Below are positions 24,688 through 34,131 of a stretch of 64,000 bases of DNA, piece after piece. Location of the stretch: NCBI GenBank assembly GCA_031550535.1, contig JAVBOM010000055.1, positions 14,400 to 78,399 of the forward strand, in the 5' to 3' direction. Made by a program: the position numbers and the translations under genes. The notes under the pieces are model-generated. The model did no database searches. It saw only the letters and a program-made list of their open reading frames with translations, and was not told where the DNA came from. This stretch comes from Avichristensenella sp031550535. Lineage in GTDB: Bacteria; Bacillota; Clostridia; Christensenellales; Aristaeellaceae. Within the stretch, counting starts at the first letter, position 1; every line of letters starts with the position of its first letter.

Positions 24688-26079
24688 ATGGCCATCAAGT
24701 ACACGCCCGAACCCTTCCGCATCAAGATGGTAGAGCCCATCAAGACCCTGACCCGCGCCGAGCGCGAGGACAAGATCCGCCTGGCCGATTATAACCTGTT
24801 CCGGCTGCAGAGCGAGGATGTGTACATCGACCTGCTGACCGATTCCGGCACGAACGCCATGAGCGACCGGCAGTGGGCCGGCGTCATGCAGGGCGACGAG
24901 GCGTACGCGGGCGCGCGCAGCTACCGGAAGCTGGTGGACGCGGGCCGCGACATCTTCGGCTACGGCTACATCCAGCCCGTGCACCAGGGCCGCGCCGCCG
25001 AGAAGGTGCTGCTGCCCATCTTTCTGCGCAAGGGTAACTACGCCATCTCCAACATGTTCTTTGACACCACGCGCGCGCACGTGGAGCTTGCCGGCGCGCG
25101 CGCCATCGACTGCGTGGTGGAGGAGGCGTTGATCCCTGAAAGGCGCGCGCCGTTCAAGGGCAACATGGACGTGGCGAAGCTGGAACGGCTCATCAACGAG
25201 CACGGCAGGGAGAGAGTCGGCCTGGTCGTGATGACGATCACGAACAACTCCGCGGGCGGGCAACCGGTGTCCATGGCGAACATGCGCGAGGTGAGCGCGG
25301 TATGCAAAAAGTACGGTATCCCGCTGTGCATCGACGCGGCACGGTACGCCGAGAACGCGTACTTCATCCAGCGCGATGAGGCCGAGTGCCACGGCATGAC
25401 GATCAAGGAAATCGTCCGCAAGATGTTCAGCTACGGCGATATGTTCGTGATGAGCGCGAAGAAGGACACCATCGTGAACATGGGCGGCTTGATCGGCGTG
25501 AAGGACGAGGGGAACGCGATCATCCAGATGGTCAAGAGCAACTGCATCAGCTACGAAGGGTTCTACACCTACGGCGGGCTTTCCGGGCGCGACCTGGAGG
25601 CGCTGGCCATCGGGCTGTACGAGGGCATCGAGGAGGCGTACCTGCGCTACCGCATCGGGCAGATGGAGTACCTCGCCTCCCTGCTGGACGACGCGGGCGT
25701 GGCGTACCAGTCGCCGGTGGGCGGCCACGGTGTGTTCGTGGACGCGGCCGCGATGTTCCCGCACATTCCGTACCACGAGTACCCCGGCCAGGTGCTGGCG
25801 GTGGAGCTGTACAAGGAGGCGGGCATCCGCGCGTGCGACATCGGGTCGTACATGCTGGGCAACGACCCGGATACCGGCAAGCAGCTCCGCGCTGATTTTG
25901 AGTTCACCCGCTGCGCCATTCCGCGCCGGGTGTACACGCAGGCGCACCTGGACGTGATCGCCGGGGCGCTTACCGCGATCAAGGCGCGAGCGGGCGGCAT
26001 CCAAAGGGGATACCGGATCACCTGGGAGCCGCCGGTGCTGCGGCATTTCCAGGCGACGCTCGCGCCGATCGAAGCGTAA
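24688..26079 (+). CDS. tnaA: Tryptophanase (tryptophan indole-lyase)
   Basis: 463 residues. It splits L-tryptophan into indole, pyruvate and ammonia with pyridoxal phosphate, in the cytoplasm. The family also holds tyrosine phenol-lyase, and three positions decide between them: Asp126 (FFDTT, Thr in tyrosine phenol-lyase), Ile385 (ACDIGS, Arg in tyrosine phenol-lyase) and His453 (VLRHF, Phe in tyrosine phenol-lyase). All three match tryptophanase. Lys259 in MSAKKD is the cofactor lysine. The start follows TAAGGAG. No tryptophan permease is adjacent and no Trp-containing TnaC-like leader was found, so regulation differs from enterobacteria. A terminator follows at 26161. Confidence 0.93.
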   Translation: MAIKYTPEPFRIKMVEPIKTLTRAEREDKIRLADYNLFRLQSEDVYIDLLTDSGTNAMSDRQWAGVMQGDEAYAGARSYRKLVDAGRDIFGYGYIQPVHQGRAAEKVLLPIFLRKGNYAISNMFFDTTRAHVELAGARAIDCVVEEALIPERRAPFKGNMDVAKLERLINEHGRERVGLVVMTITNNSAGGQPVSMANMREVSAVCKKYGIPLCIDAARYAENAYFIQRDEAECHGMTIKEIVRKMFSYGDMFVMSAKKDTIVNMGGLIGVKDEGNAIIQMVKSNCISYEGFYTYGGLSGRDLEALAIGLYEGIEEAYLRYRIGQMEYLASLLDDAGVAYQSPVGGHGVFVDAAAMFPHIPYHEYPGQVLAVELYKEAGIRACDIGSYMLGNDPDTGKQLRADFEFTRCAIPRRVYTQAHLDVIAGALTAIKARAGGIQRGYRITWEPPVLRHFQATLAPIEA

Positions 26080-26084
26080 AGGGA

Positions 26085-26147
26085 GAGGTAGGGATTTCTG
26101 ACGAAATCCCCTTATGGCGCCCGATTTATCAAATCAGCGCCGCCATC
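26085..26147 (+). repeat. Repeat A copy 9
   Basis: Complete plus-oriented copy between tnaA and its terminator; stem GGGATTTC/GAAATCCC with loop TGAC. Confidence 0.95.
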
Positions 26148-26160
26148 AATGAGGTGCAAA

Positions 26161-26196
26161 GGCCGCCGCGCAACCGGGCGTCAGGCGGTCTTTTTT
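26161..26196 (+). terminator. Intrinsic terminator of tnaA
   Basis: GGCCGCC pairs with GGCGGTC (one G-T wobble) and six T follow. Confidence 0.75.
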
Positions 26197-26211
26197 GTAT
26201 GGCGGCGCGGA

Positions 26212-26240
26212 TTGAAACCGTATACCAATGCTGGTATAAT
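26212..26240 (+). promoter_or_regulatory. Promoter of the beta-helix gene
   Basis: TTGAAA, 17-bp spacer, TATAAT with extended TGG, 61 bases before the start. Confidence 0.85.
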
Positions 26241-26300
26241 GCAGTGAGTTTTGCGGATTTATTCAGTATTCATTATTTGGCGAGGAAGGTGTTCCCGCGC

Positions 26301-28160
26301 ATGAGGCGATTGCTCTGCCTGCTCCTGTCCATCCTGCTGTGCGCCCTGTCGCTGTGTCCATCCCTGGCGGCGTGGGAACGCTCCGCGCTGTTCGTAGCAA
26401 CGGACGGGGACGACGCGAACCCCGGCACCCAGGGCGCGCCGCTCGCGACCCTTGGCGAGGCGATTTCCCGCCTGCGGGGGGACAAGGGCAAGCAGCCGGC
26501 GACCGTCTGGCTGCGCGGCGGCACGTACCGGCTGACGGAAACCATCGAAATGACCTACCGCGACCGGGACAACATCGCCTTTCGCGCCTGGCCCGGCGAA
26601 ACGCCCATCCTCGCGGGGGACGCGCCGGTCGGCGGGTGGACGGAAACCGTGCGGGACGGGCAAACGCTCTGGACGGCGGCCTACGTGAGCAAGCAGCCCC
26701 GCGCGCTCTTTGGCCCGGACGGCGAGCGGCCCTCCGCGCGCTGGCCCAAGGAGGGCACGCTGCGCGCCGCCGCGCCCGCGAGCAAGACCACGGACAAGTT
26801 CCTCCGCCAGCGGTCGTTTAACGTCTCCGCCGGGGACCTGCCCGCGTCGCTGGATGGCGCGGTGGTGCGCCTGGTGCACTGGTGGAAGGACGAGCTGTCC
26901 GGCGTGAAAAAGTATGACGCGAAAAAGGGGCGCATCACACTGAACCGTTCCACGTCCATGTCGGTGTTCGAAGGGGACTCGTACTGGCTGGAGAACGTTC
27001 TCGGCGCGCCGTTTTCGCCGGGCGAGTGGGCGTATGACGCGAAGGAAAGCGCGCTGTACTACGCGCCCCTGCCGGGCGAAACCATCGGGAACACGTTGCT
27101 CACCGTGGGCGCGTTGGAACGGCTGCTGACGGCCGAGGGCGTGTCCGGGCTGTCGTTTGAGGGGATCACGTTCGCGCGCACCGGCTGGAGCATCCCCAGG
27201 CGGGACGCGGAGGCGGATTTCCCGCAGGCCGCGTATGATGCCGATACCGCCGTGCTGGTGTATAACGCCGAGAACGTGTCGTTCACGGACTGCACCTTTC
27301 GGGACATGGGCGCGGGTGCGCTCCGGTTGGATTATAACGTGCAAAACGCCGTGGTGGACGGCTGCGCGTTCCGGAACATCGGCGCGCACGCCGTGCAGAT
27401 ACACGGACGGAACCTGAGCGACGACCCCAAGACAACCAAGGGCATTGCACTGACGGACAACCACGTGGACGGCTACGGAGCACATTTCCTGAACGCCGTG
27501 GCCGTGCTGATCGTCCACGCGCGGGAAATTGAAATCGCGCGCAACGAAATCCACGGCGGAACGTACACGGCCATTTCGGCGGGCTGGGTATGGGGGTCCG
27601 GGTACAACGTCACCGACAAGATCAGCGTGCATAATAACCTGATCTACGACGTGGGCCGGGGCATGCTCTCCGACATGGGCGGCGTGTACCTGCTGGGCGT
27701 GCAGAAAAACACCGTCGTGCGGGACAACGTGATCAGCGGCGTGACGGCGCGCGATTACGGCGGTTGGGGCATCTATCTGGACGAGGGCGCGTCGGGCGTG
27801 CTGGTGGAGAACAACCTGGTGTACGGCTGCTCGGCCTAGGGTTTTTTTCAGCATCTGGGCGGGAAGAACACCGTGCGCAACAACATTTTCGCCCTGAACC
27901 TGGACGGCCAGATCGGCACATCCGACAAGCGCGCGGGGGGCACGTTCGTGCTGGAACACAACGTGATTATCGGCGAGGAGCCGGTCTTTTACCGCAAGTA
28001 CGGCAAGGAAAAGATGGAGGTGCGAAAAAACCTGATCCAGGCCGACGCGTCGCTGTTCGCGGACGCGGCGCACGGGGATTTCGCGCTGACCGACCGGGAA
28101 AAGGCGCTGGAGAGCGGCTTTGTGCCGTGGGAAATTGATGCGGGGCGGAGCGGGGGATGA
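26301..28160 (+). pseudogene. Secreted parallel beta-helix carbohydrate enzyme interrupted by one in-frame TAG
   Basis: Codons run from ATG 26301 to an amber codon at 27837-27839 (512 residues), then continue in the same frame to TGA at 28158-28160, giving about 618 sense codons in all. The signal peptide (LLCLLLSILLCALSL) is followed by FVATDGDDANPGTQGAPLATL, the usual opening of right-handed beta-helix glycosidases and lyases (GH141- or pectate-lyase-like), then beta-helix coils to the end. The protein after the TAG (GFFQHLGGKNTVRNNIF) is the expected continuation of the family. So either the gene has a recent nonsense mutation, the base is an error, or the codon is read through. Substrate is unknown. 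GAGGAAGGTG precedes the ATG. Confidence 0.8.
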
Positions 28161-28161
28161 G

Positions 28162-28250
28162 GCGGGAATCGCCAGAAATCCCTACCTCGACGGCGGCGCG
28201 GATTTGAAAAATCGGGCGCCATAAAGGGATTTCACAAGAAAACACTACCT
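28162..28250 (-). repeat. Repeat A copy 10 with an adjoining half copy
   Basis: A truncated unit (28162-28187, GGGAATC-GCC-GAAATCCC part) is followed by a full minus-oriented copy at 28189-28250, whose second arm is damaged (GAAAACACT). The stop codon of the YCII gene lies one base beyond it. It sits between two convergent genes. Confidence 0.85.
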
Positions 28251-28550
28251 TTACAGCAAATAGTTGTTCTCCCGGTTCGCCACCTTCAAAGCGCCGAGCT
28301 TGTACGTTGCGTAGCCTTCCACGACAAGCGGTTCCGCCTTGCAGATTTCCTCCGCTTCCTCATAGCTCCTGACCCGGAGGACGAGCATGCCGGCGACGCC
28401 GGGAACCCCCCTGAACGCCCCGCAAAGCGCCAGCTTCCCCTGGTCGTCCAGATTCCGGATGTTCTCCACATGCCGCGTGGCAACCGCTTTGGTCATTTTG
28501 TTGTATGTTTTCCCTCGTTCAATCGTCATGACATACAGCCAATCTTCCAT
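28251..28550 (-). CDS. YCII-domain protein
   Basis: 99 residues, a single YCII/dimeric alpha-beta ferredoxin-like domain. The opening MEDWLYVMTIERG, the central GKLALCGAFRG and the EEAEEICKAEPLVVEGYATYKL segment match the family in order. The fold binds small ligands; some members act as dehydrochlorinases but most are uncharacterised. GGAGG is 8 nt before the ATG. It starts 25 bases after the acetyltransferase at 28576 and is likely in its operon. Confidence 0.8.
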   Translation of the reverse strand: MEDWLYVMTIERGKTYNKMTKAVATRHVENIRNLDDQGKLALCGAFRGVPGVAGMLVLRVRSYEEAEEICKAEPLVVEGYATYKLGALKVANRENNYLL

Positions 28551-28575
28551 GCCTTCATCCTCCGTAAAAGCATCG

Positions 28576-29013
28576 TCAGTACGTGAGCTTCATGATCAGC
28601 TCGCCTTCCTCGACCTCCCCGGTGTGCGCAAAGCCGAGGCTCGTGTACAGCGCCTCCGCGTTTTTGTTTTGCGGCTCGAAGCTGAGGTAGATGGCGTGGC
28701 GCGCGGACGCCTCCCGCTTGATCCGCTCGATCAATTGTACCAGCGCCGCCCTGCCGTATCCCTTCCGCTGATGCCGCTGATCGATCATGAGCCGAGAGAT
28801 CCCCATCTGATTGTCGTCAGGGTCCACGCCGTACAGCGCAAAGCCGACCATTAGGTCGTCGCTATAGATGGCCAGTGGCGTGTAGCTGGAGTACACGCTT
28901 GCCTGCGCCAGTGAAAATACGTTCGTGGCCACGAACGCCTTCTGGCTTTCGTTCACGGACAGCTTGATGCATTCGATCCAGTTTTCCTTGGTAACGGCCC
29001 GCAGCGTAATCAT
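28576..29013 (-). CDS. GNAT acetyltransferase, diamine/spermidine acetyltransferase-like
   Basis: 145 residues. The acetyl-CoA site is marked by ISRLMIDQRHQRKGYGRAAL (V/I-x-x-x-x-R-G-x-G-R form, residues about 72-92) and the C-terminal NKNAEALYTSLGF. The early ECIKLSVNESQKAFVATN matches the polyamine-acetylating BltD/SpeG-like branch. Likely detoxifies or regulates polyamines. The ribosome site is weak (GGGGG). An extended -10 (TGATATACT) lies about 30 bases upstream on the minus strand. YCII gene follows. Confidence 0.82.
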   Translation of the reverse strand: MITLRAVTKENWIECIKLSVNESQKAFVATNVFSLAQASVYSSYTPLAIYSDDLMVGFALYGVDPDDNQMGISRLMIDQRHQRKGYGRAALVQLIERIKREASARHAIYLSFEPQNKNAEALYTSLGFAHTGEVEEGELIMKLTY

Positions 29014-29136
29014 CGTATTACCCCCACATTCGACTTTTCACAAGTATATCATACCGGCGCAATGGCTGTGCATCCATCAATCGCCCCGCGTGACAGCGTA
29101 AAAATTCACCAAGGTATCGCGAAAGCGTGGTTTTTT

Positions 29137-29145
29137 TGATAGAAT
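29137..29145 (+). promoter_or_regulatory. Extended -10 promoter of the MFS gene
   Basis: TGATAGAAT is an extended -10; no clear -35. Repeat A copy 11 lies between it and the start codon. Confidence 0.5.
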
Positions 29146-29184
29146 AGTCGGAGCGGCGCGGCGGCGTTTCGGATCGCGTCGCTG

Positions 29185-29247
29185 GAGGTAGGGATTTCTT
29201 GCGAAATCCCCGTATGGCGCCCGATTTTCCAAATCAGCGCCGCCGCC
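29185..29247 (+). repeat. Repeat A copy 11
   Basis: Consensus-like plus copy (GGGATTTC-TTGC-GAAATCCC), ending 21 bases before the MFS start codon. Confidence 0.95.
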
Positions 29248-29268
29248 AAAGAAAGGGCACGACGAGAC

Positions 29269-30549
29269 ATGGCTAAAAGAGGTACTCCGCTGCTGCCAAA
29301 GCTCCGCAACCATCCGCTGATCGACCTGCTGTTCACCCTGAAGGGCAACCCGCGCACGCTGGTGTTCATCGAGCCCCTTTGGGGCATCCCGAACAGCCTG
29401 ATCGCGCCGTTCACCGCCGTATACATGCGCGCGATGGGCGTCAGCGACATCCAGATCGGCATCGCGCTATCCATCGCCATGGTCGCGCAGATGGTGTGCG
29501 CCTTTTTCGGCGGCGTCATCGCCGATAAAATTGGCCGCAAGGCGACCACCATCCTGGGGGATTTCCTGGGCTGGGTCATCCCCTGCGCGATCTGGGCGGG
29601 GGCGCAGAACTACTGGTTCTTCCTCGCGGCGATGATTCTCAACAGCTTTGAGCAGGTCAACCAGACCGCTTGGGTCTGCCTGCTGGTGGAGGATGCCGAG
29701 GAGAAAAACATCCTCAACATGTGGAACTGGGTCAGCATCGCGGGCCTTTTGGCGGTGTTTTTTTCGCCGATCTCCGGCGGGCTGATCCAGCGGCACGCGC
29801 TGATCCCCGTGATGCGCACACTGTACGCCATCTACAGCCTGGGCATGCTGGCCAAGTGCTTCATCACGGCCAAATGGACGACGGAGACGCGGCAGGGGCT
29901 GGTGCGCATGGCCGAAACGAAGCGCCAGAGCGTGGACGAGATGATCGCGGGCTACTGGAAGCTGGTGCCCCGGATCATCCAAAGCAGCGGCACGATGCGC
30001 GTGCTGGCGCTCATGATCATTTCCCTCATCACGAGCCTGGTGAGCAACAACTTTTTTTCGCTGTACACGACGGGCCACCTGGGCATTCCCGAGGCGTATC
30101 TGGCGTACTTTCCGATCATCCGCGCGTGCATCATGCTGCTGTTCTATTTTGGCGTGCAACACAAACTGGAACGCTTCCGCACGAAAGGGCCGATGTGCGT
30201 GGGGCTGTGCCTGTACATGGCCTGCCAGCTTCTGGTGATCTTCAGCCCGCGAAACGTGGTCTGGCCGCTCATCCTGTATACGCTTTTTGAGGCGGTCGCC
30301 TTCGGGCTGGTATTCCCGCGCAGGGAGCGGATGTCCGCCCTGTTCATCGACAGGCAGGAGCGGGCGCGCATCATCGCCATGCTGACGACGCTGATGCTGA
30401 TCGTCGCCTCGCCCTTCGGGGGCATCGCGGGGGGATTGTCCAGGCTGGACGGGCGGCTGCCGTTTGTGCTGAGCCTTGTGCTGTTCGCGCTGGCGTTTGT
30501 GGTGGTCGTCACGATGAAGCAGAACCCGGGGGTGGAGGTGGAGGGGTAG
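29269..30549 (+). CDS. MFS transporter
   Basis: 426 residues with about 12 hydrophobic segments. The loop between helices 2 and 3 has GGVIADKIGRKA, the standard MFS motif A. The central cytoplasmic loop (residues about 205-225) is basic. Such proteins move small solutes by proton exchange; resemblance to drug-efflux and sugar-family members is not enough to name a substrate. The ribosome site is poor. It is expressed alone from the promoter at 29137 with a repeat A hairpin in its leader. Confidence 0.85.
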   Translation: MAKRGTPLLPKLRNHPLIDLLFTLKGNPRTLVFIEPLWGIPNSLIAPFTAVYMRAMGVSDIQIGIALSIAMVAQMVCAFFGGVIADKIGRKATTILGDFLGWVIPCAIWAGAQNYWFFLAAMILNSFEQVNQTAWVCLLVEDAEEKNILNMWNWVSIAGLLAVFFSPISGGLIQRHALIPVMRTLYAIYSLGMLAKCFITAKWTTETRQGLVRMAETKRQSVDEMIAGYWKLVPRIIQSSGTMRVLALMIISLITSLVSNNFFSLYTTGHLGIPEAYLAYFPIIRACIMLLFYFGVQHKLERFRTKGPMCVGLCLYMACQLLVIFSPRNVVWPLILYTLFEAVAFGLVFPRRERMSALFIDRQERARIIAMLTTLMLIVASPFGGIAGGLSRLDGRLPFVLSLVLFALAFVVVVTMKQNPGVEVEG

Positions 30550-30635
30550 CGCCCTGACGCTCCAGCCATTCCCGCCGTAAAAGCGCGTAGAAGTAGCTGT
30601 TTACATAGACTGGGTTTCCGCGCGCGTCCTTCTTG

Positions 30636-30698
30636 GACGGCGGCGTTGATTTGAAAAATCAGGCGCCATAGGGGAATTCCGCCAGGAATTCCTACCTC
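30636..30698 (-). repeat. Repeat A copy 12
   Basis: Minus-oriented copy whose first stem is GGAATTCC on both sides, a fully compensated variant. Its CTACC end contains the stop codon (TAG on the minus strand) of the acetyltransferase at 30692. Confidence 0.95.
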
Positions 30699-31150
30699 AA
30701 GGCCACATCCTCGATGCAGTGCGCTTCGCGGCGCATCCTAAGCCGCTCCAGAAGCCGCCAGGACGCCTCGTTGTCCTCGTTGCATCCCACATACAGCCTT
30801 CGGCCATGGAGAACCAGGAAGATGTGCCGAAGGAGCACCTGGCACGCCTCTGTCGCGTAGCCATTTCTTGTGAACGCCTCGTTGAAATCATAGGCGATCT
30901 CATAGGTTTCATAATCGCCCTTTCGGTAGCACAGATCGCCGATCAGCTTGTGGTTTTCCGTCAGCTCGACCGCCCAGAAGGAATCGTCATACAGACGCGC
31001 ATGGATGGCCGCTTCGCACTCGGCCAGGGTGTACGGATCAAAATCCTCGTGCCGGGCGGTGGATTCCAGGCGCATGTACGCGTGGTAGTCATGGACATCT
31101 TCGGTCCGAAAGTTCCGCAGAATGAGCCTGTCTGTCTGGTAGTGAATCAT
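30692..31150 (-). CDS. GNAT acetyltransferase, RimJ/RimL type
   Basis: 152 residues. Starts with MIHYQTDRLILRNF, the usual opening of the family that acetylates protein N-termini or small molecules. The acetyl-CoA region is AYDFNEAFTRNGYATEACQVL at about 88-108, and the C-terminal NEASWRLLERLRMRRE fits the fold. GAGGGG is 8 nt before the ATG. The stop codon lies within repeat A copy 12, so the present C-terminus ends at the element's edge and may have been trimmed by it. Confidence 0.85.
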   Translation of the reverse strand: MIHYQTDRLILRNFRTEDVHDYHAYMRLESTARHEDFDPYTLAECEAAIHARLYDDSFWAVELTENHKLIGDLCYRKGDYETYEIAYDFNEAFTRNGYATEACQVLLRHIFLVLHGRRLYVGCNEDNEASWRLLERLRMRREAHCIEDVALR

Positions 31151-31326
31151 GCGTTACGCCCCTCGCAATTATTGCCGAAAATCCTTACTTCATTATAACG
31201 CTGTTTGGCATTTTCCGCCACCGTGTACGCGATAAGCCCGCCGCGTCCGCGCATTTTCTTTACTTTTTCCCCGCGCTGCGGTAAGCTATAGGGCGAACGA
31301 TGTCACACCACGTGGGAGGGTAGCCC

Positions 31327-32172
31327 TTGGAAAACAGCGCGGCGTACGCGGATTCCGCGACGGCGGCGCGGATTCGAAGAATCGGCCGCCATAAGGAGAT
31401 TCCGCCAGGAATCTCTACCGCCTTGCTGGCGGCGCACATGGAGGCCATGTTTGTCCTGGACGGGGAAGGGGCTCCCGGCGGAGTTGTTTCATGGTGCCCA
31501 ATCTCACCAACCAGCGCGGTCGACGGCGTGATGCGCGCCGTGAACGAGCCGTGGGACCAGACGAAGCCCGCGCCCCGTCTTTATGTCGGAGCGCTCCTGG
31601 ACGGCGCGGTGCGCTGGCTTTTTGGGCGTGGCATTCCGCCGGGCGCGCTGCCCGCGCTGGAAAGCATCCTGCGTGCCCTGGCGGACGACGCGCCCGGCCC
31701 GGTTGGCGTTTCGGCCCTGCGGGATGCCCTCGCGGGGCTCCTGCCGGTTCTCGGGGGTGAGCGCCGCGACACCGAGCTGTGCTATCGGGTGCCCCATCTG
31801 CCAACCCCGGCGGTTGACTGTGCGCTCATAACGGAAGCAAACATCGGGCAGTTCGCGCTGGGGCCGTTCGGATGGCTGCGGGACGAAATCACGTCCGCCC
31901 AGCCCTGCGCGGCGCTCGTGGACAAAGGCCGCGCCGTTTCCATCTGCCGGAGCGTGCGCATATCGCCAGCAGCGCACGAGGCAGGAATTGAAACGCTCCC
32001 GGAGTGCCGGGGCCAGGGCCTCGCGGGCCGCGCGCTGGCCCTTTGGGCGCGGGCGGTCCGGGCCGTGGGCGCGATTCCGCTCTACAGCACGGCCTGGGAT
32101 AACGCCGCATCGCGGCGCGTGGCGCAAAAGGCGGGGCTTGCCCTGTACGCGTCGGGGTTTTCGATTTGGTAG
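31327..32172 (+). CDS. GNAT acetyltransferase with repeat-derived N-terminus
   Basis: 281 residues from a TTG start with GGAGGG 7 nt upstream. Residues about 11-31 are a minus-oriented repeat A copy read in frame (TAARIRRIGRHKEIPPG). The N-terminal half is not recognised; the C-terminal part (residues about 175-281) is a GNAT domain of the FR47-like type with IETLPECRGQGLAGRAL and SRRVAQKAGLALYAS. The first in-frame ATG after the element is at 31438 but lacks a ribosome site, so translation probably begins before the repeat. It ends 18 bases before the DUF2207 gene. Confidence 0.7.
   Translation: MENSAAYADSATAARIRRIGRHKEIPPGISTALLAAHMEAMFVLDGEGAPGGVVSWCPISPTSAVDGVMRAVNEPWDQTKPAPRLYVGALLDGAVRWLFGRGIPPGALPALESILRALADDAPGPVGVSALRDALAGLLPVLGGERRDTELCYRVPHLPTPAVDCALITEANIGQFALGPFGWLRDEITSAQPCAALVDKGRAVSICRSVRISPAAHEAGIETLPECRGQGLAGRALALWARAVRAVGAIPLYSTAWDNAASRRVAQKAGLALYASGFSIW
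31359..31419 (-). repeat. Repeat A copy 13, in an acetyltransferase N-terminus
   Basis: Both stems carry compensated changes: AGATTCC/GGAATCT and GATTC/GAATC. Confidence 0.95.
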
Positions 32173-32189
32173 TATTGGGAGGGATGCGC

Positions 32190-33914
32190 ATGAAACGTAT
32201 ACTTTCGGCGCTGCTGATCGCGCTGCTGCTTCTCCCGGCCTGCGCGCTGGCGGTTTCGTTTGAGATCACGGACTACGCGATGGATGTTCAGGTGGAACCG
32301 GACGGCGCGGCCGCGTTTGATGAGTCGATCGTCTACGCGTTTGACGGCGAGTACAACGGCATGCTGATGACCATCCGCTACGAGGGCGACGCCGTGCCGG
32401 ACGGGCTGCGCATCCTGGTGGACGGCGATACGGAGCTGACGCGCGTGGCCGCGCTGGAGGGCACGCCGAACACCTATGTGGCCGAGGCGGAGAACGGCAA
32501 GCTGTCCATCCGCGCCTACACGCCGGGCAGCGACGATACGCGCGCGTACCGCGTCCTGTACCGCAAGGCGGACTTCGCGAAGCGGTATGAGGACAGCGCG
32601 TACATTGACCAGACGCTCCTCATCCCGGAGAGCGTCTATCAGCGTGCCGCTTTCCGCCTCGCGCTGCCCGGCCCGGCGGACGAGGTGGCGGAGCTGCTGG
32701 TGTCCGGCACGGCTTTCAGCGACTACACCGTGCGGGACGGGGTGATATCCTTCGCGCCCAGGCGTGTATCCGAGGGGGAAAACATATTCGTTCGCGTGCC
32801 GTTCCCGGCGGAATGGCTGCCGGACGCGCCGGTCATTCCCACCCGCCTTGCGGACGTGCTGGCCGCGCGCCAGGCCGAGGAGCAGGCGGCGCGGGAACAG
32901 GCGGAGGCGCAGCGCCGCACCGCGCAGTACACGCTGCTGACCGCGCTGGCCGTGTATGTCGTCCTCTTTTTTTTCTCGTTTCGTAAGCAAATGAAGGCGT
33001 ACGGCCTGCGCCGCCGGGTTGATCCGGTGACCGACAACGCGTTGCTGGACGGGACGCCCGTGGCCGTCGCGCAGTTGCTGAAGCAAAAGGTGGTTTCCGC
33101 CAGCGCGTTTACCGCCTCGCTGATGGAGCTGGCGGGCATGGGCGTGCTAACAATGCGCACGGACGCGGACAAGGGTGACACATGCTTCACCCTGGCGGAC
33201 GCAGGCGCAAAGAAGGACACGCTCTGGCGGCATCAGGCGGAGCTTATCGCGTGGCTTTTTGATGGCACCGGCGAGCTGTGGATGGCGTCGCTGGATGCGG
33301 GCGGCGACGAGCGCGCCGCGAAAACCTTCAACCAGAAGTACAACGAATGGAAGAACCGCGTCCGGGCGGACACAGTAGAGGCCGGGTGGCTCTTTGCCAA
33401 TGGCACCAAGCGTTTCCTGCTCGCGTTCCTGTCCCTCGCGCTGGGGGTTTTGCTCGCGCTGTCGCTGTTCGGCCTGTCCGGGACGGAGCTGCCCGCATTG
33501 CTTGCGGCCATTGCCGCCATCGCCTTCTGCGTGGGCTTCGCGCGCCTGCGGAGGCTCTCCGACGAGGGCGAACGGCGCGTCGCCGCGCTGGACGGTTTCC
33601 TGGAGAACTACGGCGATGTGCTCGCACGCGACCCGGGCGTGATCATCGGCCGCGCGCCGCTGGCCATGGCCCTTAGCTACATGAAGCCGCTGGCCGACTG
33701 GATTGACAGCAACAGCGAGCTATCGGACGACGCGTTCCCGGGCGGCTCGCCGCCGTGGGTGTACGTCGGGTGGCATCACGCCGCCATGTCCATGGAGCGC
33801 ACCGCGCGCGACGCGCAGAACCACAACGCCGGAGTGGAGCAGGGGGATATGGGCAGCGCGGGCGGCGGCGGAAGTACCGGCGGGGGCGGCGGGAGCAGCC
33901 ACGGGGCGTGGTAA
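32190..33914 (+). CDS. DUF2207 membrane protein
   Basis: 574 residues. After a signal peptide (residues 1-22) comes an extracellular beta-rich domain with FEITDYAMDVQVEPDGAAAFDE, the DUF2207 opening, then membrane helices at about 250-268 and 412-445, a cytoplasmic alpha-helical segment between them and a Gly-rich tail (GGGGSTGGGGG), which is typical of the family. The role is unknown; members are thought to act in envelope assembly. ATG 32190 follows GGAGGG by 6 nt; the ATG at 32184 touches that site. LLPAC could serve as a lipobox but a normal cleavage site after ALA is as likely. Confidence 0.88.
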   Translation: MKRILSALLIALLLLPACALAVSFEITDYAMDVQVEPDGAAAFDESIVYAFDGEYNGMLMTIRYEGDAVPDGLRILVDGDTELTRVAALEGTPNTYVAEAENGKLSIRAYTPGSDDTRAYRVLYRKADFAKRYEDSAYIDQTLLIPESVYQRAAFRLALPGPADEVAELLVSGTAFSDYTVRDGVISFAPRRVSEGENIFVRVPFPAEWLPDAPVIPTRLADVLAARQAEEQAAREQAEAQRRTAQYTLLTALAVYVVLFFFSFRKQMKAYGLRRRVDPVTDNALLDGTPVAVAQLLKQKVVSASAFTASLMELAGMGVLTMRTDADKGDTCFTLADAGAKKDTLWRHQAELIAWLFDGTGELWMASLDAGGDERAAKTFNQKYNEWKNRVRADTVEAGWLFANGTKRFLLAFLSLALGVLLALSLFGLSGTELPALLAAIAAIAFCVGFARLRRLSDEGERRVAALDGFLENYGDVLARDPGVIIGRAPLAMALSYMKPLADWIDSNSELSDDAFPGGSPPWVYVGWHHAAMSMERTARDAQNHNAGVEQGDMGSAGGGGSTGGGGGSSHGAW

Positions 33915-34131
33915 AGGGGGAGACGGAGGTCAATGAAGGGAACCCTTCTTTCTTTTCGGGGGAAGAGAAAGAAGCAAAGAAAAGCCTTCATGGGGTGACG
34001 GTGTGCTTGGGGGCGAAAAAACCCGGGGGTAAGCAAGCCGCAAGTGACGCAAGTGACATGCCCCCGCGCGTTTGCGTCCTTCTCCGCCGTAGGGGCGAAC
34101 CTCCGTCCCGCTCAATCCCCTGATCTCCCCA

